Assembly: GCF_020740795.1 (NCBI RefSeq)
Contig: NC_067283.1
Coordinates: 45,249,659 to 45,313,658 of the forward strand
DNA: 64,000 nt
Source: Apus apus
Lineage: Eukaryota > Chordata > Aves > Apodiformes > Apodidae
Direction of reading: 5' to 3'
Positions 17,101-26,785 of this stretch are shown here, one piece after another. The translations under genes and the position numbers were made by a program. Under the pieces are notes generated by a model that did not search any database, was not told the DNA's origin, and saw only the letters and a list, made by a program, of their open reading frames with translations. The stretch's first letter is position 1, and each line of letters starts with the position of its first letter.

Positions 17101-20100
17101 TGCCCCATGACTTTCCCAGGGACTGAAGTGAGACTAATGGGTCTATAATTACCTGGCTCCTCCTTTGGACCCTTCTTATAGATGGGGGTGACATTAGCCT
17201 TCCTCCAGTCTCCAGGGATGTCTCCCAATCTCCAGGACTTCTCAAAGATTACGGAGAGTGGCTTTTCAATGACATCAGCAGCTCTCTCAACACCCTAGGG
17301 TGGATGGCATCTTACAGGATCCCACCAGAGACAAAAAATGACACTCTGGAAGCTGAGGACAGTTAGCAGGTGGCATGAGCAAAAAGGATTCCTTGGCTCG
17401 CTTAAGATGATGACTTTGAAGAGGACTGCTTATATGGGAAGTAGAATAGGAACTGCATGAGTGCTGCTGAAACTCTATCCAGATAATACAAGTAGGACTT
17501 AAATAATCAATGTACCTCGCAGACAATCATGAGTTTTACCCCTTGTGACCAGCTGACAATCAACATAAACGTTTCCACAAAAAGATGAATGATTAGGAGC
17601 AATGAATGGTTTGGTGACAAATTACACCCTATTTGCAGAGAATTTGTGAAGTTGTGTGTACAAAATCAATTTATTAAATTATCTGGAACGAGTCACCTGA
17701 ACAACTCTAGGCTAAAGGATTCTTTTCAGAATCAAAGCTATGGATCTGCTTAGGGTACAAGTACAGTGTATGTAGATGATGTCCTGCAGCTCTTCATTGC
17801 CTGAGCTCTGTTGTCTCTTTCTTCTAGGTGGGTGAAGCAGTCCTTGAAAACGCTCGTCTTATGCTGCACACCGAGAACATTCAAGCCTGTGCTGAAGATT
17901 TTAAAGACAGGTAGTCTTGTGGTGGCTGCTTGCTTTGAAACTTTGCCTTGACAAAGGCTTACTCCATGGGGGAGTGATGCTCAATGAGCAGAATGGGCTG
18001 GTGCTTTTAAGTTGAATATTCAACCACCTGACTTGGGGGGAGGGTGGGGGTGTGTTTGTAACAGGAAACTAATTATGATTCTAGCATATTTTTGGAATAT
18101 TTTAAAGATTTATAGTAACAAAAACGTGCACTAGCAAAATTACTTAAGCTGTTCCTTGATACACAGACACTGATCTTACTGAGGTCAGTATTGGTTCACA
18201 TTTGGGTTGACATTTTATAAGGACAAACATTCATGTGATTACTAGCTTTAATTTTCAGTGCCACACAAGTAGTTTTGGAAGTAAAAATCACTCTACTGCA
18301 GCAGCTGAAAAGCAAAAAACTGTACCACTACCAACATCAGTGTGGAAACATTAGATAAAACATAAATGGGCTGCACTGATTTTCCTTGCCTTTACTGAGA
18401 GCAATGAATAGTAAAAGAAGATCTTCAATACTGACCAACTACTTTTAAAACATCTTTCCATTTGCAAAGCCTAAAATTCATGTATATGACTGCATTAAGC
18501 TCTTTAAGTTTTACTCAGAAGGCCTGATGATCCTTCTAGCTTTTATTAGTAATGCTCTTGTTCACAAATAGGTGTTTTGCAAGATTTGACACACAAACTA
18601 TGTCTCAAACAAATCTCTTTTTATTTCCTATAAGTTTTATCATGCCTTAACATTCTGTCTCTCTCTGGTAATACTTTATTTAATTGTATCAAAACATGTG
18701 TTGAACATGTTCTTAGGTTCACCTTTTATTTCAGAAGGGTACAACTCTGAGCTACTCATTTTATGGCTTTACATCCAGCAATCTACACTCGTATTTAAAG
18801 TAGTGCTGATTTTTTTAAATTATTTTCTTTAAATGTCAGCTAGCATAACAAAACCAAGGTCAAATCAATCCACTGCATAGTCAAAGTTCCTAATACTCAA
18901 TGGGATCAACTGCCACTTTCCCAAGGTGATGCACCCCCTGTAACAAAGGTGACTCTCAAGGGACAGAGTGCAAGGCTTGTTTGTGAAGCTGGCTCCTATC
19001 TAACCTGCCCGCTCCCTTGTCTAACCTCCCTGGGAACCTGGTCCCCAGGCTGGCTGGGTCTGACTCAAAAGCCTCCCACCCAAGGAGATTTGCCATGTGA
19101 CCCTGCCACATTGTCAATGGAAAGCCTAAAATGAAAAGGTATAAACCAGAGCACTGTAGATCAGCAACTGCCTGCCACAATTTCCCCTGCCATTGCAGCT
19201 ACAGATTAGAAATGAGCTGTTTGCTTCAACAGCAATTCTAGTTGACAAACCAGCTGCTCAAATTTCCTATTTATTTCAATACTACTAGGATTTTATTTTA
19301 AGGATGGGCTGGCATCCTGGAGCATAGATCAGAGTTCCATCAGCATGTTCATTACTAAAAGTAATGCTTGATGCACACATGTTCTCTTTAATCATAGCTC
19401 TGAAAAGTTTTTATGTACATGAATGAGCAATTATTCTCATTTTATAGCCAAAGCAGAGAAAAAGCCACCCACAGTCACACTGTATATAACTATCAGCTCT
19501 AGCAAGAGACCACATGCCTCTCTGTGCTTATTGAGGAATCCTATCAGGCTGATAACCATGGTAGCACAGACTGCTCCCTTGGCCTGTTTTATTGCACTTC
19601 AGTTAATGACGGGGTACTTCAGACAGTTAAATTCAAGTACAGCAAGACAAGGTTAGAGAAAAGTATATCGTCTGTGTTTCTGTGCCTCTGTCTGGGTCAC
19701 TTGAGCTAATTAGCACAATGGTGTCAATTAAAAAAACGCAGGTGTTTCTTGCTGAGCTGTGCTGTTAAGATTTGGGGGTTTGTTGTGTTTTTTTTCTCTG
19801 CAGGTATGAAAATGAGCAGCCCTTCAGAAAGGCAGTGGAAGATGAAATTAATTCCCTATATAAAGTGATTGATGATGCTAATTTAACTAAAATGGATCTG
19901 GAGAGTCAGATAGAGAGCATGAAAGAAGAACTAACCTTGCTGTCAAAGAATCACGAAGAAGTAAGTTCAGACTTGAGACACTGCAAAGCTAATGTGTGAC
20001 TGTTTCATCTGGTTGGTATCACACATCTAGTGCAAAGCAAGCACTAAAAAGCTCTACCTGCCATGTCTGGGTGGGGTGATTGTCCTGAAAACTGCTCCTA

Positions 20101-23100
20101 TTTCTCTCTTGTCTATTAATTTAAAGCACTAACCTCTAAGGTATGACCAAATTACTTACATCTAAGTTTTAAGCTCTTTCTCATCTAATAAATACGACAT
20201 GGAAGAGATCATAGAATCATAGAACGGTTTGGGTTGGAAGGGACCTTCAAGATCACCTAGTTCCCAACCCCTTCCATGGGCAGGGACACTCCCACTAGAC
20301 CAGGTTGCCCAAAGCTCCAGATGTCATCACATAATTTCTTGCTAGACACCACACAATGGTCATGAGGTCACACAGTCACGTATGTGGACATCTCAACAGT
20401 GAGCTCTGATTCTCAGCCAGAGGTGTAAAGAGAAAATGCCTGTGCAGGGATCCAGCTCTGGTCCTGCTGCACGAATGTGTAGCATTAACTGGGCTCTTCT
20501 GAAAAACCTGCTTGGCTTAGCAAGCTGCTCAGTCCCAAAAGCAAAGCTCTAGCGCTGAAGCAAGCCACAGGGACAGGCAGCTGGGAGAGAAGGTCATGAT
20601 TACCCAATTTTGTAGTACTTTCCCACTTACTCATTACATTCATCAGCACTATTTGTATAAGGGTGGTTTATTCCCTTCAGCAGGGGTTTCAGGATCGTAC
20701 CCAAACAAGCATCTTTCTGAAGGGTGCCAAAAGATAGAGAAACTACTAATCCCACATAAGGGACAGCAAGCAATTGTGCTGATGCCTCAAAATTAAAAGA
20801 GAGTTTGAACTGAGATGGCTCACGGAAGTGAGGCACTATCCTACCCTATGTTTCTTATGGCTTATTTCTCCAACCACAGGATTTCAGAAACATTGGCAGG
20901 CATATGGAGGCTTGGCTTGCCAAGACGAAGTTGCTTCATCCCCTCCCCACTTTCATCAGTCCAATCCCAAGGCTGGCATTTTGCAGAAAAAAAATCAGTG
21001 GCTTCAGCACCACTGCATGGCATGAGAAAGAAAGAAATTGCTATACACAAGCAGGAAAACAGAACATTGATAGAAATACACAAGACCCCCTCTAAATCCC
21101 TGTGTATTGCAGTGATTGCTGTGAAACCAGAAAAGTTGGCACTGATGCTGTTCTCTGCCCATATATATGGCATAACGGGAATAGCAACTTTCCAACAGTC
21201 CCTCTTGCTCTGCATTTAGCCAGTGAGGAGCCCTTGCAGGGTGGAAGGATGCTCCTTTCTTTACCTTTTGGGAGCATCTGAGCATTCACAGAACCACCCC
21301 AGCACAGACCAAGTTTTTCCCATGGCAGCGGCACCAGGAGAAACTGCTCAGGGGTATGATAAGCAACTATTGCTCAACTGCAGCTGAACTATGGCAAAAT
21401 AAAGTCCCGAGGACTTTCCTGAACTAAACCAAACCTTTACTTCCTTCAGTGCCCCCAAGGGGAAATTCACTTCAAGTCCTTTGGAAGCTTTTGTGCACTT
21501 GGAGTGGGCACATTTTGAGCCCTTCATGCTTGCTTGTTCATAATTCACAGATACTTGCCCATCCTTTTCTTCCAGTACTGTCAGGGGCCACTGCCTACAA
21601 ATACAATTCCCAGATACTTTTACACCACTTTTTTTTTTGCTTATGTCAATAGCACATATAAACATAATGATGTCGAAGGATTGTGGTGCCAGACAGTTCA
21701 GATGCATGTGCAAACCTCATTTATTCTTATGTTCCTGAACACAATCTACAACTGATGTTCTACCTTTAAGCACGCAATTCTATACACACAAATTTTCTCC
21801 TGTGACATGTTTTTGGAGAACTTGTATGTAAAGAAAGAACAGAATGCTCTTGCAGAGAAAGGGAGTGCTCTTCTTCTTAACATGCACACACATTGCAGCA
21901 CACTTGTGGCTCACACAAGCTGCAAGGCTGTAGAGCTCCTGCTGCTTTGCACCATTTGTTGTATCTTTCAGTAGATGCAGGTCTGTGTCATTGCATAGTG
22001 GAATATAGTTGTGCTCCTGGGTGTGCAGTGTGGGTATATGTCAAGCTCTGACTATTGAAGAAAATTGCCACTGCAAGTGGGCTGCTCCTGGCAGTGCTCT
22101 GGTGCAGAGCTTTAGTCTCCTTCCACCAAGGGGAACTCCAGCCAGATTCCTCATACAGAAGCAAGGCAAATCCACATCTGAAAAAGAAACTCTCCAGTGC
22201 ACTAAATCATATGTGTACAAGCACTTCTTGGGACCAAATTTAATTACTCTCTCTGTTTGTGGAACCAAAAGTGCTCTTCCTCAAGCCCCTCTGAAGCTAC
22301 CATCCATTTGTCCATTTCACCTTCTTTTATGTCTATTATTTTGTTAAAGGATGTGAAGGTATTGTACAAGCAGCTTGCTGGATCTCAACTGGAAGAAATT
22401 GATGTTCCCCTGGGAAGTGGCCTGGATGACATACTGGAAAAAATCAGAATCCACTGGGAGAGAGACATTGAAAAGAATCGTGCTGAGACAGGCGCCCTGC
22501 TTCGTACCAAGGTAAGTGCTCTGTAACCCACTCCAACACGAAGGGATTCAAAGCAAATGCAAAATCTGTCTAATACGCTGCAGTAACTTTGACAGCTGAA
22601 TGCTTGTTTTTTTCTTGAAACAAAAAAAGATGGTAAAAATCAAAAGGATTTTGGTCCAAGTCCATTAGAAAATACACTCACAAATATCAGTGGCTGTCTT
22701 GGGATACACAGAGTTAAGTAGCAGTGGAAATGACCCTGCTGATTTCACAAGTATCTGTGGGAGTCTTCGAAGGGCTCTGAAATGTTGACTAAGAAAATGC
22801 TGACTAAGAAAACAAGCCTAATCAGTTGATATCAGTATGCAGTAAGCCACAGTTGTTACCCTTCTGACTGGGGCCATTCCTTCACTGCACAATTTACAGG
22901 GGCCTATAAATCAAAAGGGCAAAATACATTGCACTACACTAATTGTACAGCTATAGACTCCTTGTGTGTTTCTCCCTGAAATCGTTTCTCACCGTGGCAG
23001 CAGATTCTTGTATGATATATTAAGGGGTTTTGTCCCCACATATACCTCTCATTAAACACAGATGATGCAGTTTTATATCCTATATCCTTTTGTTTCTCAT

Positions 23101-26100
23101 TCAGATGTATTCAGATCATTATTATTTATACAGATATCTGCTAATTATGTCCAGCCCTTTTTTCAACTCAGCTTGTGGGCTTAGGTCATCTTATGTAATT
23201 AAGCTGCACCATTTGCTTATCCACACTGTGAAAAATTTGTGCTTGCTCTTTTGTGATGTAAGAGGCAAAAGAGCAGTTCCCTCCTCCCCTTTGCTCTTCT
23301 TCAGTCTCTCTTTGAAAGTTTTCCCTCTCCCTAATACTTCAGTTTCCTTTATCTGTACCCACTCTTTGGCATGTACCCACTCTGTCACCAGTTGAGATCA
23401 AGGTATTTAAGATGACCTCTTAGCACTGACTTAGATGTCAGGGCAGTGCTTTTGTTATTTTCTGACACTTGACTTATTTGCTTTGTCTTCTGACTAGACT
23501 TGCAGCCTTGGCCAGATTTTTCATGGGTGTTCAAGCACCAAAACATACCAATTTATATTCATACCTAACAGGATTTCACGTGGAATTTTTTTAGATGACT
23601 AAGTAACCTTGGGTCTCTAGTCCATCGGTTTGAGCTCTGCAGCTTTTTGCCCATATTGCTCCAAACTTTTCCCTAAATTGACACAAGTGATTTAAACCCT
23701 TGTAAGGCACACAAGCTGCTTAATATTTTCCCCTGAAACACACTTCACTTAATGACGTGGAGCTGTTAATTTATGTCATCTGTCATCCATACATCCTTCT
23801 AGTTCACAGCTCATCCCCAAGGCAATAAACCTTAAGGCATCAGGCAGTTAAATTCTGTCATAATGGAACTAGACCTTAATCCTCCTCTTCATGTCCTGTC
23901 TCTTGACCAACTGTTGATCCATGGCAATGTTCTGCCCTGAACACAATTACACAGCTTCCTCTGTCATCTGGTACTTATATGACCTTTAGCACCCATTATT
24001 ATTTCATTCACAATGACCAAGGTGTGGGGTTCACATGATGACACCCCAAAAATTATAAAAAAACTACTTCTGGTGCATGGTCCCAGATTAATTTTTTTCT
24101 TTTAAAATAAAATAATGCATAATCATAAAAGAAGAACAGGGTCAAGATGGATTTTCAGAGTGGAATGGAAGTCTTTTGCATAGTTTAACTTCAGTGTCAA
24201 ACCAGAAGTAATTTAGGGTTTGACTAAAGAATTGTATTCACTAGAGAGCCCAGAGATCTGGATTGAAAACCTTGATCTCAGCCCTCATTAAAAAGTAAAG
24301 CAATTTTATTTTTACTAAGGTACATTTTCCTTCACCTATTTTCAAGGAACCTGAACTAGACACATATAAAAACCCACAAACAATGAGAGCAAGAAATTGC
24401 ATAAGAATATCTTAATTAAATTAAAAGAAAATATTGCTCTGACCTCTGTGATATGACTTGATCTCTGCCTTACAGAACCCTATGTGAAAAACTGAGGTGT
24501 GAATATTGCTGAAATTGAATAGATAAAGCAAAATCACAAAAACACTTAACTTAAAAAAAATATTAAGTATAGCTACAAAAGGAAGAATTACAGCAATGTG
24601 TTCTTTTCATAAGTAATTTTAAAAGTACTAGTACGAATGCTGAACAGCTTTTGTTGACACAGATTAAAAATATACACTGATATGTATAAGCCATTTTACA
24701 GTAGATGCATAGAAAATAGCATAATTTTGACACTAATACCCAGAATTGTTCAACTGAGTGATTTAATATACAAGAATCAAACTTAAAGTCAGAATTGCCA
24801 CACTCTGAGAAAATATTAAGTGTCAGTTTGGTATGTAGGAAACAAAAACATAATTTGGGTAGGCTGTGCTGACAGTCACAATCTTTTGCCAGCAGCAGGC
24901 TGAAACGACAGCTGCCATGCGAACCCAGGAGGAAGAGCTGGTGGAGGGCCTCAGGACTGAGTTCCATGAAATTGCCTGCAAAATACAGAGCTTGCAAGCA
25001 GAAACTGAATCTTTGAGAACCTTGGCAAGTAATGTTGGGTTTTCAATGGGTATATTCTGTGCAAATACAACGTGCCTTCTGAGGAAAACACCCCTGTCTT
25101 GGGATGTAGACTTCAGAATAAACCCTGTTTTTCAGCAAATACTGTTTCCAGAGTTGCCAGGCATTTCTGGGCTCTTCTTGGTTGATGTGGCGCATTAAGT
25201 GTCCCACATTTAAAAAACAGGCCCCAAATTTCAGTGTCTTCGCACTCAGTAACAATTTCACTGAGATTGTGGGGTGGGTAGTACTTGTCAATGTGAAGAA
25301 AGTCTGCCCCTTGTAGCCAAAGTAGTTCAATGCTTATAATGATAATACACATTTTTTAAAGTTTCTAAAGAAAATAATTATCAAAATACTATATCTGCAC
25401 TTAAGCATATTCAGCAGAGATATTGGCCAAATCTGAATAAAAGTCACTATGAAGCATATGAAAACTGACTGGTTTAATGTCTGCTGTCCTGCCCTTACAG
25501 AAGAGGGGTCTGGAAAACTCTTTATACGACGCCAAGCACTGGCACGACATCGAACTGCAGAATCTAGGCTCTGTCATTTCCAAGTTGGAGGCAGAGATGG
25601 GAGAAATCAAAGTAGAAACGGAGCAGCAGCAGCGGGATCGCGAAAATCTGCTGACCAGCAAACAACAGCTGGAGAAAGACATCGCTGCCTATCACTGCCT
25701 GCTGGATGGAGAACAAAGCAGGTACTTGTCCTTAGAAGCAAGTGTGCCATGAGGAGGGAGAACGTGTGCTCCCCGGGAAGAGGCTGCGAGGCTGCTGAAG
25801 CAGGAGTGGTTCTCGAGTTTCATAAGGCTGGGTGGTAGACAGTGAGGTTTGGAGAAGCTGCAAAACGGGAAGAACACTCAAATTCCAGTTGTAGAGAGAC
25901 TCCCAATGCACTGAAGATGGGTGGTTTCCAGCACTGACACAGAAGGATGAGGTTTAGGAACACACTAGTAGGTTTAAGAGTTACTCTTGCCTGAAGATTG
26001 GCAATATGAGATTAATAAGCTACTACAGGTTCTGGGGGCTACACCAGTGGCTGCAAAGCAGCTGTATTGCTGTTTCTTGCCTTGGGTGCATTAAACCTTC

Positions 26101-26540
26101 CCTCCTCCTCCCACTATAGTCTAAATATTAAAGCTGTGATGCCAGAAAAGCTCCCTAAGCACTCAAGTTCCCTCTGAGGTCCAAGGACAGAATCTGACCC
26201 AGTGACTGTGCCTTTTGTAAAGAAACATAGCTCAGACTCTTAATAATTTGTCCTCTGGGAATAAACTGTAAATACCTTTACCGTGGTTGGGCTGATTGGT
26301 TGGGCTTTTTAAAGATCCTTAATCAACTCATCATAGAACCTCTGAGAATCTGATCCACAGATTTTGACTTGTGCTTCCGTTAAGGTCAGGGAGAAATTTT
26401 TTTATCATCCAATCCTGCTGAATTTGATGGGATTTCACCAGCTGAACTAAGGATGGCACTTGGTTCAGTAATTTTCCTAGCTGTAGTAGTGACCAATTTT
26501 TTTCAATTTACTTTTTTTTTTTTTTTTTACTTTCAGCTGA
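7670..26540 (+). CDS. BFSP2: BFSP2, phakinin (CP49), lens beaded-filament intermediate filament protein, complete
   Basis: Seven coding exons (7670-8125, 17828-17910, 19804-19960, 22350-22511, 24893-25024, 25501-25721, 26537-26540) give 404 residues; human phakinin is about 415. Residues 1-99 are the Ser/Gly/Arg-rich head, containing [10 protein letters not shown] and [15 protein letters not shown]. The coiled-coil rod starts at [17 protein letters not shown] (100-116) and ends at [11 protein letters not shown]. Two hallmarks of phakinin are present: Cys103 replaces the arginine of the usual LNDR helix-initiation motif, and there is no tail domain. The protein co-assembles with filensin (BFSP1) into beaded filaments of lens fibre cells and is needed for lens clarity. 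ATG 7670 has A at -3 and matches an internal MPL-RRR of the human protein, so an upstream start is possible (in-frame ATGs at 7466 and 7472). Intron 5 uses a GC donor. Confidence 0.96.
12690..12830 (-). repeat. Possible MIR SINE relic, antisense
   Basis: The string around gctctgcgaggcaggacag followed by ttctgctttacaagcggagg resembles the reverse complement of the MIR core (ctatgaggtagg ... cccattttacagatgagg). Similarity is patchy, as expected for a very old SINE. An alignment to the MIR consensus would decide. Confidence 0.35.
13890..14270. repeat. 381-base pure polypurine tract: (GGAAA)n then (GAAAA)n
   Basis: Every + strand base from 13890 to 14270 is A or G. The middle is about 28 copies of the pentamer AAGGA (13971-14109). 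The right part is AAAGA/AAAAG repetition, with a pure block of roughly 21 copies from about 14161 to 14264. The left flank is irregular G and A runs. Long open frames on both strands here are artefacts of the repeat. The tract lies in BFSP2 intron 1 and could form triplex (H-DNA) structure; its exact length is likely polymorphic. Confidence 0.97.
14745..14788. repeat. Two-copy 21-bp tandem duplication
   Basis: The unit tttgcccagtagttccagca recurs 21 bases later with one substitution (ttcc to tccc). It looks like a recent slippage duplication within BFSP2 intron 1. Confidence 0.75.
16048..17312 (-). mobile_element. CR1 non-LTR retrotransposon, 5'-truncated, inverted
   Basis: Read on the - strand, the element starts in the reverse transcriptase region. 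The frame over 17228-17022 has [35 protein letters not shown] and HGFTRGK, typical CR1 RT motifs. It then continues with [16 protein letters not shown], jumps directly to [16 protein letters not shown] and [16 protein letters not shown], and ends with [21 protein letters not shown] and the CR1 tail repeat seen on + as catagaatcgtagaatcaca near 16050. The catalytic part between GPMLFN and DLGVLVD is deleted and frames are broken, so it is inactive. About 1.27 kb remains of a full length near 4.5 kb. Confidence 0.93.
17828..17910 (+). CDS. BFSP2: BFSP2 coding exon 2
   Basis: Acceptor ttcttctag, donor ACAG|gtagtc. Encodes [12 protein letters not shown] and ACAEDFKD of coil 1B, leaving two bases of an arginine codon that the next exon completes. 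Confidence 0.93.
17911..19803 (+). other. BFSP2: BFSP2 intron 2
   Basis: 1,893 bases with GT-AG ends. A possible antisense MIR relic lies at 19420-19545. Otherwise no recognised element. Confidence 0.8.
19420..19545 (-). repeat. Possible MIR SINE relic, antisense
   Basis: The string ttattctcattttatagcc followed by agcagagaaa and cacagtcacac follows the order of the reverse-complement MIR core (attatccccattttacag, actgaggcacagag, ggtcacac). Degenerate, so only moderately supported. Confidence 0.4.
19804..19960 (+). CDS. BFSP2: BFSP2 coding exon 3
   Basis: Acceptor ctctgcag, donor GAA|gtaagt. Encodes [20 protein letters not shown] and [19 protein letters not shown] in coil 1B, nearly identical to mammalian phakinin. 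Confidence 0.95.
19961..22349 (+). other. BFSP2: BFSP2 intron 3
   Basis: 2,389 bases. Contains a short CR1 3'-end fragment at 20208-20320. The rest shows only short spurious open frames. Confidence 0.8.
20208..20320 (-). mobile_element. CR1 3'-end fragment
   Basis: Begins on + with the CR1 terminal repeat atcatagaatcatagaacgg, then gttggaagggaccttcaaga and cactagaccaggttgcccaa, the standard avian CR1 3' UTR. Heavily 5'-truncated (about 110 bases) and oriented opposite to BFSP2. Confidence 0.92.
22350..22511 (+). CDS. BFSP2: BFSP2 coding exon 4
   Basis: Acceptor ttgttaaag, donor AAG|gtaagt; exactly 54 codons in phase 0. Encodes [20 protein letters not shown] and [20 protein letters not shown]. 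Confidence 0.95.
22512..24892 (+). other. BFSP2: BFSP2 intron 4
   Basis: 2,381 bases, AT-rich, with a small 15-bp tandem duplication (tgactaagaaaatgc type) at about 22784-22812. No transposon or RNA gene recognised. Confidence 0.8.
24893..25024 (+). CDS. BFSP2: BFSP2 coding exon 5, with GC splice donor
   Basis: Acceptor ttttgccag; 44 codons in phase 0, from [20 protein letters not shown] to [11 protein letters not shown]. The exon must end at TTG before gcaagt (25025-25030), because the next exon starts KRGLENSL exactly as in mammals. The nearest GT, four bases downstream, would shift the frame. Confidence 0.92.
25025..25500 (+). other. BFSP2: BFSP2 intron 5 (GC-AG)
   Basis: 476-base intron with donor G|GCAAGT and acceptor cccttacag. 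No other element seen. Confidence 0.85.
25501..25721 (+). CDS. BFSP2: BFSP2 coding exon 6
   Basis: Encodes coil 2, from [20 protein letters not shown] to the helix-termination region [10 protein letters not shown]. Donor AGCAG|gtactt leaves two bases of the last serine codon. Confidence 0.95.
25722..26536 (+). other. BFSP2: BFSP2 intron 6
   Basis: 815 bases ending in a long T tract (about 26511-26528) and acceptor ctttcag. Retention would extend the reading frame by eleven codons after GEQS to a stop at about 25750. Confidence 0.85.
26537..26540 (+). CDS. BFSP2: BFSP2 coding exon 7: one coding base plus stop
   Basis: The acceptor ctttcag is followed by C TGA: the C completes the final serine codon and TGA stops translation. 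The rest of the exon is 3' UTR. Confidence 0.85.
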
Positions 26541-26785
26541 TTATGAAACTCCCAGCCCACAGAAGACCATTGCCCTTAAAGCAGAAGATGTCACTGCCAG
26601 TTATGTTCGTGGAAGCTAAAAACACATGAAAACAGCCTGCTTTATTCAGTTTGATTCAACAATCAAAGTAGGTTGTAGCTTGAACAAGTTTATTAGACCC
26701 TCCTCATGTAATTGCTTTGCTTATAATTTACTGATGTTGTTAAAATTATAATAAAAATAAAGAATATCAGGTTTTTTGTGTGACT
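26541..26785 (+). other. BFSP2: BFSP2 3' UTR with overlapping poly(A) signals
   Basis: AATAAA occurs at 26750-26755 and again at 26756-26761, followed by a TG/T-rich stretch (gttttttgtgtgactttttt). Cleavage is expected near 26775-26785, giving a 3' UTR of about 240 bases. Confidence 0.8.

Larger units (their letters stand above)
8126..17827 (+). other. BFSP2: BFSP2 intron 1 (9.7 kb)
   Basis: By far the longest intron of the gene. It contains a TTTTA-rich patch near 8395-8430, a possible MIR relic near 12690-12830, the long purine tract at 13890-14270, a 21-bp tandem duplication at 14745-14788 and a CR1 LINE at 16048-17312. The remaining sequence shows no exon-like or RNA-like structure. Short open frames have no recognisable similarity. 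Confidence 0.8.

Noticed and set aside
25043-25352. Minus-strand ORFs of 79-95 codons within BFSP2 intron 5
   Set aside because: No homology is recognised and composition is like the surrounding intron.
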